A stretch of 64,000 nucleotides of DNA, from the NCBI GenBank assembly GCA_017964325.1, contig JAGCSE010000309.1, positions 32,043 to 96,042 of the forward strand, in the 5' to 3' direction. The DNA is from Victivallales bacterium. Lineage in GTDB: Bacteria; Verrucomicrobiota; Lentisphaeria; Oligosphaerales; Oligosphaeraceae. The position numbers and the translations under genes are program-made. This document shows, piece after piece, positions 9,113-18,167 of this stretch. The notes under the pieces are model-generated. The model saw nothing but the letters and a program-made list of their open reading frames with translations, made no database searches and was not told where the DNA came from. How positions within the stretch are numbered: the stretch's first letter is position 1; the number at the start of each line of letters is the position of its first letter.

Positions 9113-10090
9113 TTATTTCGCAGGAGTTTCAAAGTATTTCTTACAGAATTCCAAAATCGCCTTGCGGTATTGTTTCGCGCAATCCGGATCATCGCAAAGG
9201 AAATGGCCTGAATTCGGATATACGATGAAGACATGCGGAACATGATGCGTCTCAAGGGCTTCGCGAACTTTTTCCGCATGGGTGGACGGAACCAGCCAGT
9301 CCTTTCCGCCGTATGCGGCGATGGTCGGCACCGTATTTTCGTCAATCCACAATGCAGGCGAAATGGATTTGACCACGTCCGCCATTTTGCCGCTTTCATA
9401 GTCCTCCTTGCTCATTTCAACGCCGGATCCACCCACGGCCAAGCCGTAATCCCACACCGGATGGTTCGTCCATACACCTTTTTCAAAACTGGCCGGACCA
9501 ACCTGCTGGAAGACGAATGCAATCGGAATCGGCGATGTCTCCGCCCGCGAATAGGCGTACAGCATCGACAGATGACCGCCCGCCGATATGCCGGACAGCG
9601 CGACCGCCTTTATGGGATGATGCTCCTCCGCTGCTTTCAAACGTATATGCTCCAAGCATTTGCCGATGTCATCCAACATATCGGCGAACCTTGGGTGCTT
9701 CTCTTTGTCAATCAATGAATACTGCATCGTCGCCGTCACATAGCCTTCTTTGGCGAACCGCTTGCAAGCAAAAGACATATCGCTTTTCCGACCTGTTCTC
9801 CAACCACCGCCATGGATGAACAGCATCGCACCGACTGGCGCATCTATATTCGTATTAGGCAGATAGAGATCATATTTTAAGTTTTTCTGCTCGTCATAGA
9901 CGATGTCGGCGATAATCGTGCCGTCACTGTCCTTCCAATCTTCCAGATAATCGGCGTTCTTCAGTTTCTTATGGACGACGATCGCTGTCGTGATGCAGCC
10001 GGAACATCCCAGAAGAAAGATAATTCCAACAACGGTTTTCCAATGCCGTAACAGAAATTTGAACATTATTTTGGTTTTATTCATAGGCAT
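9113..10090 (-). CDS. Membrane-anchored alpha/beta hydrolase (esterase, BD-FAE/carboxylesterase type)
   Basis: 325 residues. The N-terminal hydrophobic helix (about 17-38, containing LLGCSGC) is either a membrane anchor or a lipobox. The oxyanion-hole motif FIHGGGWRTG, nucleophile elbow GISAGGH (serine nucleophile) and C-terminal histidine in PNSGHFL give a complete catalytic triad with the aspartate of DDPD or an earlier acid. Such enzymes remove acetyl or feruloyl groups from plant or mucin glycans, or hydrolyse peptide esters; here the substrate is unknown. The start codon is uncertain: ATGs at 10090 and 10084 both lack a clear RBS. It precedes a small secreted Pro-rich gene in the opposite transcription order but same strand (10107-10481, upstream). 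Confidence 0.75.
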   Translation of the reverse strand: MPMNKTKIMFKFLLRHWKTVVGIIFLLGCSGCITTAIVVHKKLKNADYLEDWKDSDGTIIADIVYDEQKNLKYDLYLPNTNIDAPVGAMLFIHGGGWRTGRKSDMSFACKRFAKEGYVTATMQYSLIDKEKHPRFADMLDDIGKCLEHIRLKAAEEHHPIKAVALSGISAGGHLSMLYAYSRAETSPIPIAFVFQQVGPASFEKGVWTNHPVWDYGLAVGGSGVEMSKEDYESGKMADVVKSISPALWIDENTVPTIAAYGGKDWLVPSTHAEKVREALETHHVPHVFIVYPNSGHFLCDDPDCAKQYRKAILEFCKKYFETPAK

Positions 10091-10106
10091 TTATCGTTAT
10101 TGTGTG

Positions 10107-10481
10107 TCAGAACCACGACTTAATGCGCTGCCAGAGGCTCCGTTTGGGTGGCTTCGGTGGCTGTGGCGGCGGATTCTGCTTCTCATCGGGACGGACTTCC
10201 GGTCCTTTCTGTTCGGGCGGCAATGGTTTAGGCTGCGGCTGCGGCTTGTCCGAATCTGTTTTGGGTTGATCTGACGGTTTGGGAGGCTCTGGTGGCTTAG
10301 GAGGCTCCGGTGGTTGTACTGGTGGTGGTTGCGGAGCCGGAACGGGCTTCACAGGCAAAGGGCGCGGACGTGGGCGGTTGCGGGACGGCCAAGGCGCGAC
10401 ATCCGCCATGGCGCAGTTCGATATTATCAATCCAATACTGCTTAAAACAAACAACTTACGAGTTGTGATGAGCTTTTTCAT
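10107..10481 (-). CDS. Secreted proline-rich protein
   Basis: 124 residues. Signal peptide to about residue 26 (...ISNCAMA), then ADVAPWPSR followed by an almost pure Pro/Lys/Gln/Glu region with PEPPKP-type repeats, and a basic-aromatic C-terminal tail (SLWQRIKSWF). The mature N-terminus ADVAPWP resembles ADVLPWP in the secreted protein at 34566-36662, which suggests a shared processing or targeting feature in this organism. The Pro-rich middle is probably an extended periplasmic or cell-wall-spanning spacer; the amphipathic tail could touch a membrane. No enzymatic domain. No clear RBS, so expression is uncertain. Confidence 0.6.
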   Translation of the reverse strand: MKKLITTRKLFVLSSIGLIISNCAMADVAPWPSRNRPRPRPLPVKPVPAPQPPPVQPPEPPKPPEPPKPSDQPKTDSDKPQPQPKPLPPEQKGPEVRPDEKQNPPPQPPKPPKRSLWQRIKSWF

Positions 10482-10559
10482 TTTATGAGGGACTGTCTTG
10501 AAAGAATGATTTGAATACTATTTTAATATAATGTACCGTTTCATGGCTGCTTGTCAATA

Positions 10560-10607
10560 ACATCCATTCTTTACTTATGATTGTTTGTTAAAATCATAAC
10601 AATGGAT
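10560..10607. promoter_or_regulatory. Extended dyad upstream of the CapA-like gene (possible operator or hairpin)
   Basis: Two nested inverted repeats share one centre. The inner arms TTATGATT (10575-10582) and AATCATAA (10592-10599) are perfect; the outer arms ATCCATT (about 10561-10567) and AATGGAT (10601-10607) are also perfect. The dyad lies 50 to 100 nt before the ATG at 10658, where an operator or a 5'-leader hairpin would be expected. Function is inferred. Confidence 0.4.
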
Positions 10608-10657
10608 ATGTTATATAAGGCATATAATGACATTTCCATGGATATAGAACATTTATC

Positions 10658-11995
10658 ATGACAAACAATCTCAATTTGACAGTGACAGGCACGGGCGATT
10701 CGCTTTTCGTGGCTCATTTTCCTAGCGAATATTCGGATGCTTTGCGGAAAGTCGCGGATTTCATCAATTCCTGCGATGTGAAAATCACGAATCTGGAGAC
10801 AAACCTATCTGATTTCGAATATTACGCATCCGCTTACAGCGGCGGCACTTGGCTCAATACACGACGTGAATGCCTGGCCGATTTGCTGAAATTCGGCTTC
10901 AACTATTTCGGCAACGCCAACAACCACGCCTTCGATTATTCGTACAATGGCTTGCTTTCGACCATTGATTGCCTTGATTCCCAACATCTTGCGCATTCAG
11001 GAACGGGACGTGGCCTGGAAGAGGCCGCCCGCCCTGCTCTCCTCCAGATCAATGGCTGCCAAGTCGCCGTATTCGCCGTTGACGCCTCTTTTGAAACGGC
11101 TTCGAAGGCAGGACTTTCCACCCATGCCACCCCTGCCCGCCCAGGCGTGAATTATCTGCGTCATGACACGTTTTTCCATATCGACGACAACGACTTGCGT
11201 GAATTGCAGCGCATCGCCGAAAAGACGCATATCAATTACAATCGTGAAAGCTCCATTGCCACTGGCTACAAGACGCCAGACCCGGAAGGCGTTTACGTTT
11301 TTGGAAACAAGACGTTTACAACAAATCCTGATACCCCCGCCTCAAAATGCAACGCCGATGACCTGAAACGCATAACGTCCGCAATCGCAGAAGCGAAGAA
11401 ATCATGCCCATACGTTTTTATGCTTATCCATTGCCATGACAACGACAACATTCGCGAGGAGAATCCTCCCGCCTATCTGAAGGAGTTTGCCCACGCTTGC
11501 ATTGATGCTGGTGCGGCGGCAATTTTCGGTGGTGGCTCCCACCGTCTGCGTCCCATTGAAATGTACAATGGCTTCCCTATTTTCTACTCTCTCGGCGATT
11601 TCATCTATCAGGGACTGAAGGTCGAACATCTGCCCGCCGATTTCATGGAAAAGTACCATATCGACCGTTTTTCAACGGCCGAACAGGCCCTTTATGCGCG
11701 TTCGCGCGGCAATACGGTCGGACTACACTGCAACAAAAAGAACTACCAGACTGTCCTCCCGAAACTGGAATATGAAAACGGACGGCTGACATCGTTCACC
11801 ATGCTGCCAATCTACTTAAGCTTCGACCGCAAGGACGACATGAACGGCCTGCCCGTCATCGCCCCGCCCACTGAAGCAGAAGAGATTTACACGCTATTGC
11901 AGGAACTTAGCGCACCATACGCGACGAAGCTGTCATGGAACGGCAATGTCATTTCCTGCCACCTGCCCATCAATCCTTTGCAAGAATGGGAGTAA
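10658..11995 (+). CDS. CapA-family metallophosphoesterase-like protein (poly-gamma-glutamate synthesis type)
   Basis: 445 residues. The CapA/PGA_cap signature is present: GTGDSLF near the N-terminus, ITNLETNLS, FGNANNHAFDYSYNG and, further on, MLIHCHDN, FGGGSHRLRPIE and FYSLGDFIYQ. This group has a calcineurin-like fold and is associated with capsule or poly-gamma-glutamate assembly, but many members in host-associated bacteria have unknown substrates. No signal peptide is visible, so it may act in the cytoplasm, unlike membrane-anchored CapA of Bacillus. There is no capB/capC partner nearby. A strong dyad lies upstream. The ATG at 10658 has no clear RBS but is the first in frame. Confidence 0.8.
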   Translation: MTNNLNLTVTGTGDSLFVAHFPSEYSDALRKVADFINSCDVKITNLETNLSDFEYYASAYSGGTWLNTRRECLADLLKFGFNYFGNANNHAFDYSYNGLLSTIDCLDSQHLAHSGTGRGLEEAARPALLQINGCQVAVFAVDASFETASKAGLSTHATPARPGVNYLRHDTFFHIDDNDLRELQRIAEKTHINYNRESSIATGYKTPDPEGVYVFGNKTFTTNPDTPASKCNADDLKRITSAIAEAKKSCPYVFMLIHCHDNDNIREENPPAYLKEFAHACIDAGAAAIFGGGSHRLRPIEMYNGFPIFYSLGDFIYQGLKVEHLPADFMEKYHIDRFSTAEQALYARSRGNTVGLHCNKKNYQTVLPKLEYENGRLTSFTMLPIYLSFDRKDDMNGLPVIAPPTEAEEIYTLLQELSAPYATKLSWNGNVISCHLPINPLQEWE

Positions 11996-12098
11996 TCACC
12001 AATCATAGCATCCGCATAAGGCACTACCGAAAACAGTCCGCGTATTCACTTTCACAAGTATCAATTATGCATGGGCAACATTAATACTAAAGCAACTA

Positions 12099-12842
12099 TC
12101 AATCCTCACTTTCGAATGTTGATTGATCTTGAATATTAGTCCTATGCTGAAGATGAGCTTTATCTGCCGCAAAAAGCATTACCAAAATGATTAAACAAAC
12201 AGGAATGAGAATATGTGTGATAAATAACCATCCACCTAGTGAAAAGCGTTTTAATCGGAAAATCTTGTCTTTGACAAATCCTTCAAAGAGAAGATAAAGA
12301 GGAAAAACTATTTGAGATGCCGGTCCTGCCGTTACAGCAAAAGTTACGAAAGGAACTATAATAATACATGGAAGAAGAACTAACGTGGGAAGACACCAAA
12401 AAAATGCCGCCTCCGTACTACCTTCTGCTATGTGTCTGCCACAAAAACTAAACAACCATAGAATACCATATGTTGCCAAAGCCGTGATAAAAAAAACGGC
12501 TATCAACGCAATTGCAAGCGGAACGATTAATACCCACATATACCCCTGCAAGATCATATTCAAGATGCTGTCACTATGAGAAGAAATCATCCAGAGTACG
12601 TATGGTTCCACATATTGCGTATAACCTGCACTGACAGCACCTGTGAATTTATCCAAAATCCAGGCAGAAACAGAAGCAATGACAATTAGCCACACAAACA
12701 AGGTTGATATTTCTGATTTGGCAACCTCTTGACTGACGTGCTCTGCAACAGTTTGTTGCTCCGGACTTGTAAGCGATCTTCCAAGTTCTCTCTCCACATT
12801 TTTCGTTGTTGCCTTAATGGATTCTTTTTCATCGAAGAACAT
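12099..12842 (-). CDS. Polytopic membrane protein, last gene of the T7SS-like module A
   Basis: 247 residues. A soluble, charged N-terminal part (about 45 residues: MFFDEKESIKATTKNVERELG...) precedes four to five strongly hydrophobic helices and a hydrophilic acidic tail. No family is recognised. RBS AAGGAG with a 6-nt spacer; the gene begins 15 nt after the stop of the FtsK-like gene in the same direction, so it is almost certainly cotranscribed. In type VII-like systems polytopic proteins (EccD/EsaA type) form the membrane pore next to the ATPase. That role is inferred from position only. Confidence 0.7.
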   Translation of the reverse strand: MFFDEKESIKATTKNVERELGRSLTSPEQQTVAEHVSQEVAKSEISTLFVWLIVIASVSAWILDKFTGAVSAGYTQYVEPYVLWMISSHSDSILNMILQGYMWVLIVPLAIALIAVFFITALATYGILWLFSFCGRHIAEGSTEAAFFWCLPTLVLLPCIIIVPFVTFAVTAGPASQIVFPLYLLFEGFVKDKIFRLKRFSLGGWLFITHILIPVCLIILVMLFAADKAHLQHRTNIQDQSTFESED

Positions 12843-12857
12843 TTCAAACTCCTTTTC

Positions 12858-15800
12858 CTATTTCCCGTATGGCAGGAAATCCAGTACTGTACCAGTCCTC
12901 ATGTCCTCAAACCAGACACGGCGTGGACCGCGACGGTCTGATACCTTCTGATGCGGAATCATCACTGTCAAATCGTCTTCCGAGAGATTGAAGGCAACTC
13001 GTTTGTTACATCCCCTCAAGATGTTGGTATCTGCACCGCTTCTGGCAAGTACCTCCTTGTTCATGAAACCAAAGTTCTTGGTCATAATTATAACGTGATA
13101 TTTGGGATCGTCAGTACCATTGAAAAGCGATGAAAATATCGATCTAGGAGTTTCCGGCTGTGGCGGCGCTTGATGGGATGAGAATGTCGTTCTCGGCGCA
13201 TCGCCTGGATGCAACAGCCGCGCATCTTGGAAATTCTCCACTATGATGATTTTCTTCTCTGATTTCGACGATTCCAATTTCTGGAACGCTTCAAGCAGAT
13301 CCTTTTCCTTCGCTCTGCCGCTAAGGCTGATGAAATAATCAGGCACATCCTGAGGGACCTCACCGACAGTCGGATTGTAATACAACACCTCGCAAACGCG
13401 CATCGACTGCAGACTGCGCATGATATCTCGGCGCAGACCATCCCATACATCTTCGCCTGTAATGCGCACATCTGAATCTGAGCTTAAATTCCCATCTTCT
13501 CCTGCAACGAGAAGATGTTCTCGTTGTTCTTCCGTGAAATCGACGGCGAACGGTGTGGATGAAAAGTCAGTCCGTGCCCCAAACAACAACGTGAAGAACG
13601 TATTCCATTTCTCAGAGCGAAGAGATTCTGCAAATGCTTCTGCACCAGGGAAATGAGGTAATTCTGTCCCATTGAACACGCGGCAGGATGATTTGATGCG
13701 CATTTCTTGCGCCTTCCTCTCGATCAAGATCCGCACATCCTTACATGCCTCCACACGGACGGGATCTGAATCCGGTATGAATGTCAAGATGTTGTTGACC
13801 TTCTCTTCCGAATCTTTGAGCCCAAATGAATGATTGACAATGCACTGCCCCCTTTCGAGTTTTTCGGCTGCACGATTTCCGCTTTCCAAGATTCCGTCGC
13901 CTTCCATTCCCTTGAGGGCAATGCGAAGGCCAATCTGATTCGCCATATCGGCCCACCCCGAAACATGAAGTGATTTCAGTGATTGAGTTGCCAGAATTAG
14001 ATGAATGCCGTATGAACGGCCCTGTTTGAAAATGGTTGAAAGCCGCCTTGCAACTTCATCCGAGAGATTCAGCCCACAGTACTCTTCAAACATCACTTGG
14101 AACTCGTCTATGATGATGATGATGCGAGGAATTTTGCCACCTTTTTTTCGATAAGTGACAATATCGCCACAGTTGTCCAACTGGCTAAACTGATCACTGC
14201 GGCGTCTGAACTCCTTGTCAAGAAAATCAAACAGTTCCAGCGCAAAGCGCGGATCTTTGTGGCGCGAAATCATCTTGATATGCGGAAGCCATGCATTACC
14301 ATTATTGTCAGCATATTTCTTGAACTCGTCCCCATTCTTATAGTCGAGCAGGTAAAACTGAAGTTCGTCAGGAGAGTAACGTATGGCAAGTGATTGAATC
14401 AATGCGTGTAGAAAGACCGATTTTCCTGATCCAGTCGTACCGCCGACGAGTGCATGAAACACCGACATCGCCTGCCCGAACTCAAAATTGACCGGTTCTC
14501 CTGCAACGTCCCATCCAATCGTCGCAGAAATTCCATCAATCGTCTCCTCTTTCCAAAGGTTATCCATTTTGTCCAAGAGAGACTGGAATTTTATTTCACG
14601 AACAGACTTTTTGCCAATCTCCTTGTATTCAGTTGCATAGATTTCAACAAGTTCGCCTGTTTTTCTTCTTGGAATTGATTCTGAAGACATTTTCAGAGAC
14701 AGATTTACATAACTAGCAAGGGGGGTGCCATCTTTCTCCACTCGTTCATAATCAAATTTCATTTCCTCAAACTTTTTATGCAATCGTTCTTCGAGGTCTT
14801 CCGATGCATCGTTCGCAAGGAGGCATATTATGCCAAAACGTGGACCGTTTGCAAGAATTTCTTCAAGCAAATCAAGTTGGATAGCACTAAAACTACGCAT
14901 AGAGTAGATTGGCACGACTAAAAGCGGCAGAGTGGCTCCAGGATGGTTGGCATTGTATGTCATCCAATCGTTTTCCTTAAACGAAAAAACATTGCGAATC
15001 CTCTCCCCCATCAGATCCTTCAATTCACGAAGCAACCCAGTAACATCATCTATACTGGTGACAATCCGAAGCATTCTATTGAAATCATATAACGCTTTCA
15101 ATACACTAATATTCTCTCCAAAGCTTTTGTGATCGATTGCGCTGATTTGAACTTTCCCCATTGGCAAGGTATATAAAAGCCGAACTATGAATGGGGCGAT
15201 GTCAGAAACATCGCCGAAAACAATGGATTTCTTAAACGGAAAACGCAAGGAATACGGAATCGACAGATTGCCGTCTAAAACGCTAGTTTCGGCGGTACCG
15301 TAAAGAATATGCTGCGGAAAGACTACTGTCAGGTTCATGTCATCCTTGCCGAGGTGTTCAAGTTTAGGCTGGCCAATTCTACATTTAGAACTCAAATCCG
15401 TCAAAATCTGCTTGTGCGGCGACAATGCCGCAGTTATTATAGCCTGAGGATTTATTTGCTTCGCCAGAATTGCCATGCTGTCTCCCCCCTCAATTGAACG
15501 TGAAGAGGAAAACTCTGAAGCGTCTTTTCCTGATAACTTGGAAAGGATGTTGGCAATATTGGCAACATATTGCTGGATATTCTTCAACATTTCTGCGCGA
15601 TACTGCTTTGCGTTTTTTGCTTGATTCAACTGCAGTGAAAGGGCATCCGCTTCTAAAGTCCATTTGCTCTTGAAAGCCGCCGCTTCTTTGCCCAATGCCG
15701 TATTCGAATCGCGAATAGTGGACAATTCCTTTTCCTTGACTTTGCATTTGGAAAGGGCGGAGTCAATCTGTGCAATGTATTTTTTACATTTTTTGGATGA

Positions 15801-16583
15801 ACCGTTCCAAACCTTATTGAATTCCACCAAATAATGACGTGCTTCCTCCAAATCCGTTTTTATTGTCACTATGCTGGTTAGATTTTCATAGTATTCATGA
15901 TTATTTGCATCGAATTCCGCAACCACAGACGTGGCCTCTTCCTTAAGGCGGTTCACAGTCTGCAACCTCATTTCAATGCGCTTTATTTCAGAATAATCAA
16001 CAACCCGTATAAGTTCAAATTGTCTATTGGCTTCGGAAAGAGAAGACATGTTGTTATGCGCCTTAAGTACCAACGCCATTGTTTCCGATGCTTTCTTCAG
16101 TTCTTCTTCTATCATCTCCATAGAATGAAACGCTGCAAGAAACACATTTGTCACCTCTTTATCCTTTTCATCCATGACGTGCTCCTTCTTGTTCGCATGA
16201 TTCTGGTCTGTGAATGCTGATTCTCCTAAAGTCTGTCGATACCCACCGTATAAAGCAGAGCCTCTGTCCTCCCCGGCATGTTGCCTGTCAACTGAAGATT
16301 TTTTATTCAGGGGAGCGCCAAAATCATTCTGTTTTGCCCGCACCGAAGGCAAGATCCTGGAGATACGTGACATGATAGCCGCCTTCCGTTTGGCTATATC
16401 ATCTCCGATAGTTTGACTTTCGCGCATTTTACGAGCAGCCTCCTCGCACGATGCAGCTAATCGGTCCATGGTGACTATTGATTCCTGCAAGGAATCGGCA
16501 ATACCGGAACTTAATGAATCACGACAACGTTCACGATACTGTTCCAATGCCCTTTTATTTGAATCTACTGCTTCTATAAACAT
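12858..16583 (-). CDS. FtsK/SpoIIIE-family translocase ATPase (EssC/EccC-like) with long coiled-coil N-terminus
   Basis: 1241 residues. Residues 1-350 are largely predicted coiled coil, with no evident transmembrane helix. Three RecA-like regions follow. The first (about 410-600) lacks a Walker A (SIVFGDVSD in its place). The second (about 680-930) is a canonical FtsK domain with Walker A GGTTGSGKS at 714-722, Walker B IIIIIDEF at 821-828, the segment LLDYKNGDEF and the sensor-like ILATQS. The third (about 1000-1200) has HLLVAGEDGN where Walker A should be and IIIVENF in place of Walker B. One active and two degenerate ATPase domains in series is the EssC/EccC plan of type VII secretion rather than a DNA-segregation FtsK, and no gamma DNA-binding domain is seen. 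Next to two WXG100-like genes this suggests protein export. Unlike EssC it has no FHA domains of its own. Confidence 0.85.
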   Translation of the reverse strand: MFIEAVDSNKRALEQYRERCRDSLSSGIADSLQESIVTMDRLAASCEEAARKMRESQTIGDDIAKRKAAIMSRISRILPSVRAKQNDFGAPLNKKSSVDRQHAGEDRGSALYGGYRQTLGESAFTDQNHANKKEHVMDEKDKEVTNVFLAAFHSMEMIEEELKKASETMALVLKAHNNMSSLSEANRQFELIRVVDYSEIKRIEMRLQTVNRLKEEATSVVAEFDANNHEYYENLTSIVTIKTDLEEARHYLVEFNKVWNGSSKKCKKYIAQIDSALSKCKVKEKELSTIRDSNTALGKEAAAFKSKWTLEADALSLQLNQAKNAKQYRAEMLKNIQQYVANIANILSKLSGKDASEFSSSRSIEGGDSMAILAKQINPQAIITAALSPHKQILTDLSSKCRIGQPKLEHLGKDDMNLTVVFPQHILYGTAETSVLDGNLSIPYSLRFPFKKSIVFGDVSDIAPFIVRLLYTLPMGKVQISAIDHKSFGENISVLKALYDFNRMLRIVTSIDDVTGLLRELKDLMGERIRNVFSFKENDWMTYNANHPGATLPLLVVPIYSMRSFSAIQLDLLEEILANGPRFGIICLLANDASEDLEERLHKKFEEMKFDYERVEKDGTPLASYVNLSLKMSSESIPRRKTGELVEIYATEYKEIGKKSVREIKFQSLLDKMDNLWKEETIDGISATIGWDVAGEPVNFEFGQAMSVFHALVGGTTGSGKSVFLHALIQSLAIRYSPDELQFYLLDYKNGDEFKKYADNNGNAWLPHIKMISRHKDPRFALELFDFLDKEFRRRSDQFSQLDNCGDIVTYRKKGGKIPRIIIIIDEFQVMFEEYCGLNLSDEVARRLSTIFKQGRSYGIHLILATQSLKSLHVSGWADMANQIGLRIALKGMEGDGILESGNRAAEKLERGQCIVNHSFGLKDSEEKVNNILTFIPDSDPVRVEACKDVRILIERKAQEMRIKSSCRVFNGTELPHFPGAEAFAESLRSEKWNTFFTLLFGARTDFSSTPFAVDFTEEQREHLLVAGEDGNLSSDSDVRITGEDVWDGLRRDIMRSLQSMRVCEVLYYNPTVGEVPQDVPDYFISLSGRAKEKDLLEAFQKLESSKSEKKIIIVENFQDARLLHPGDAPRTTFSSHQAPPQPETPRSIFSSLFNGTDDPKYHVIIMTKNFGFMNKEVLARSGADTNILRGCNKRVAFNLSEDDLTVMIPHQKVSDRRGPRRVWFEDMRTGTVLDFLPYGK

Positions 16584-16598
16584 TTATGTTCTCTAGTG

Positions 16599-17135
16599 TT
16601 ACTTTTCCCAGAGGGCTTGTTTTTGCTTCTTCAAACGGGCAATATTCGGCTTGTGAACTTGCTCACAATTCCTGTCAAACTCCGCCTTGTCCCTTTGAAA
16701 ATCGTTCAACATCGCTTGGTCATTGGACAATTTCTGCTCTTCTTCGTGCTTTATGTCTTCCAAATGGCCTTTTTCCTTGATAAGGTCTTGAAGTTGAGCT
16801 TTGATTTCATCACGTTGCTTTTCGAAAGCAGCCACCGCGCTTTGCGCAAGAGACTCAGCAGATTTAGCATCATCCCGATGAGCGCCTATTTCCTCCCAAC
16901 GCAAATCGGATATCGCATTGGATAAACTTTCAAGCTCTTTCTCCTTTGTTTCAATGGCTGAGTTAAAAGACTTAATCCCTTCTTCAGTTACCTTGATGTC
17001 CTCTTCATCCTCCCTTATCATTGTTTCAGCTTGTGAAATTAGTTGAGCAAACTCTGCCTGCCCCTGTTCGATTGTCTTTTCACCTGTGCGAATCGCATTT
17101 TCAATCGACTCGATTTCAGCGTTTATATATGCCAT
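16599..17135 (-). CDS. Coiled-coil protein of module A
   Basis: 178 residues, almost entirely predicted coiled coil (heptad-rich, high Glu/Lys/Gln), without signal peptide or membrane helix. RBS AAAGGAGG with a 5-nt spacer. It sits between the WXG100-like genes and the FtsK-like gene, with 15 nt to the latter and 32 nt from the former. Length and composition would fit a chaperone, substrate or scaffold of the export apparatus; WXG-type systems often have helical-hairpin partner proteins. No recognised family. Confidence 0.65.
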   Translation of the reverse strand: MAYINAEIESIENAIRTGEKTIEQGQAEFAQLISQAETMIREDEEDIKVTEEGIKSFNSAIETKEKELESLSNAISDLRWEEIGAHRDDAKSAESLAQSAVAAFEKQRDEIKAQLQDLIKEKGHLEDIKHEEEQKLSNDQAMLNDFQRDKAEFDRNCEQVHKPNIARLKKQKQALWEK

Positions 17136-17167
17136 GTCTGCCTCCTTTTATCGTTGGGGCTTCATGT

Positions 17168-17443
17168 TCAAATAGAGGTATAATCGTCAGCCCATTGATT
17201 CTGGCGACGCAAAAAATCTTCCAGTAGCGGGCACAAATCCCTCACCATGCGCATCATTCTTTCATTCGCTTCAAGAACAGCGGCGGATGGCTTGTCAATC
17301 TTTTCATCCTGCCATGTCTCACGCACTATGCTCAACGCATCATTCATGCGTTGAACTATGTCTTCTGTAGCTACCGAGAATTCTTGCAGTTCCCGCCAGA
17401 ATTGCAGGATCGCCTCCATATCAAAATCAACTTCCCTGGCCAT
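17168..17443 (-). CDS. WXG100-like small helical protein 1
   Basis: 91 residues, all-helical, no signal peptide. A central turn carries W-Q-D (ETWQDEKID at about 43-51) flanked by two helices of about 35-40 residues. This is the size and topology of WXG100/ESX proteins, which are exported as helical hairpins by FtsK-type ATPases. The canonical W-x-G is replaced by W-x-D, a variant also seen in the neighbouring gene. RBS GGAGG, 6-nt spacer; 12 nt after the stop of the second WXG100-like gene. Assignment rests on size, helix pattern and context, not strong sequence identity. Confidence 0.6.
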   Translation of the reverse strand: MAREVDFDMEAILQFWRELQEFSVATEDIVQRMNDALSIVRETWQDEKIDKPSAAVLEANERMMRMVRDLCPLLEDFLRRQNQWADDYTSI

Positions 17444-17455
17444 AACTTTCCTCCA

Positions 17456-17713
17456 TTATTTATTTTTGAGCATTTCCACGACTTTGGAGACATACGGAAT
17501 GATTTCTTCATTTGCCACAATTAGGGCGGCAGCGGCTTCGTGTTCTATATCTACCACCATTTCATAAACTGTCTGGTAATCTGAATCATTCCATTTATAA
17601 CCCACTTTAGTGACACTATTCTTCAAGAATGTTATCATCTCTTCTATTCGTTGGGCATATTCTTTGCATGCGAATTCAAATTTCTCCGCTTCGTCAAGGC
17701 TAATTTTTGCCAT
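17456..17713 (-). CDS. WXG100-like small helical protein 2
   Basis: 85 residues: helix, then the turn YKWNDSDYQTVYEMV (about 39-53), then a second helix. The arrangement W-x-D-xx-Y followed by an aromatic/hydrophobic helix is common in divergent WXG100 proteins where Gly is replaced. No signal peptide, as expected for substrates of type VII-like export. RBS AAGGAG with a 5-nt spacer. Tandem with a similar-sized WXG100-like gene, which would fit a heterodimer such as EsxA/EsxB, but this is inferred. A C-terminal YxxxD/E export motif is not evident; the C-terminus reads IIPYVSKVVEMLKNK. Confidence 0.65.
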   Translation of the reverse strand: MAKISLDEAEKFEFACKEYAQRIEEMITFLKNSVTKVGYKWNDSDYQTVYEMVVDIEHEAAAALIVANEEIIPYVSKVVEMLKNK

Positions 17714-17723
17714 GTCAACTCCT

Positions 17724-18167
17724 TTATTTCACTTTTTTATCCATATTCCGAATATCCCGCAGATGAAGTTCTGCCTTTTTCAAATTCTTATTTAACATGT
17801 CTATTCCTTTCGCCACCTTTTTTAGTCCGGCTGCGGATATTTTATCATTTGTAATAGAATATCGCTCAAGTAAATTCGGGAGTTCATTTTTCTCCCATCG
17901 CTTGATTTGTCTCCGCCGAGCAAACCTTTTGGATATTTTTTCAAAAATGAAGGTCAGGATGGAATTGACAACAATGGTCGCAACTATCCAAATGCCTGCT
18001 CGCTTTAGAATATCCAGAAAGCCCAATCCAGTCACATTGCGATTGATTACCAAAAGGACAATTTGGTAAATGGCAAATCCGAAAACACTAAATAAAATCA
18101 GACCGCCGAAACACCCGCACCAACCTTCGTCTTCTTCGTTATTATTGTTTTCGTTATTGTTCGCCAT
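17724..18167 (-). CDS. Two-helix membrane protein of module A
   Basis: 147 residues. An Asn/Glu-rich N-terminus (MANNNENNNNEEDEGWCGC) leads into two membrane helices (about 20-43 and 57-78), then a basic, helical C-terminal domain of about 65 residues. Both ends are probably cytoplasmic. It precedes the two WXG100-like genes by 10 nt, so it belongs to the same transcript. Small two-helix proteins with a soluble tail occur in several secretion systems as inner-membrane scaffolds (EssA/EsaB-type positions), but no homology to those is visible. Confidence 0.65.
   Translation of the reverse strand: MANNNENNNNEEDEGWCGCFGGLILFSVFGFAIYQIVLLVINRNVTGLGFLDILKRAGIWIVATIVVNSILTFIFEKISKRFARRRQIKRWEKNELPNLLERYSITNDKISAAGLKKVAKGIDMLNKNLKKAELHLRDIRNMDKKVK

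Noticed and set aside
12858..16583. DNA-segregation FtsK
   Set aside because: No transmembrane front, no gamma domain, degenerate flanking ATPase domains, and WXG100-like neighbours.
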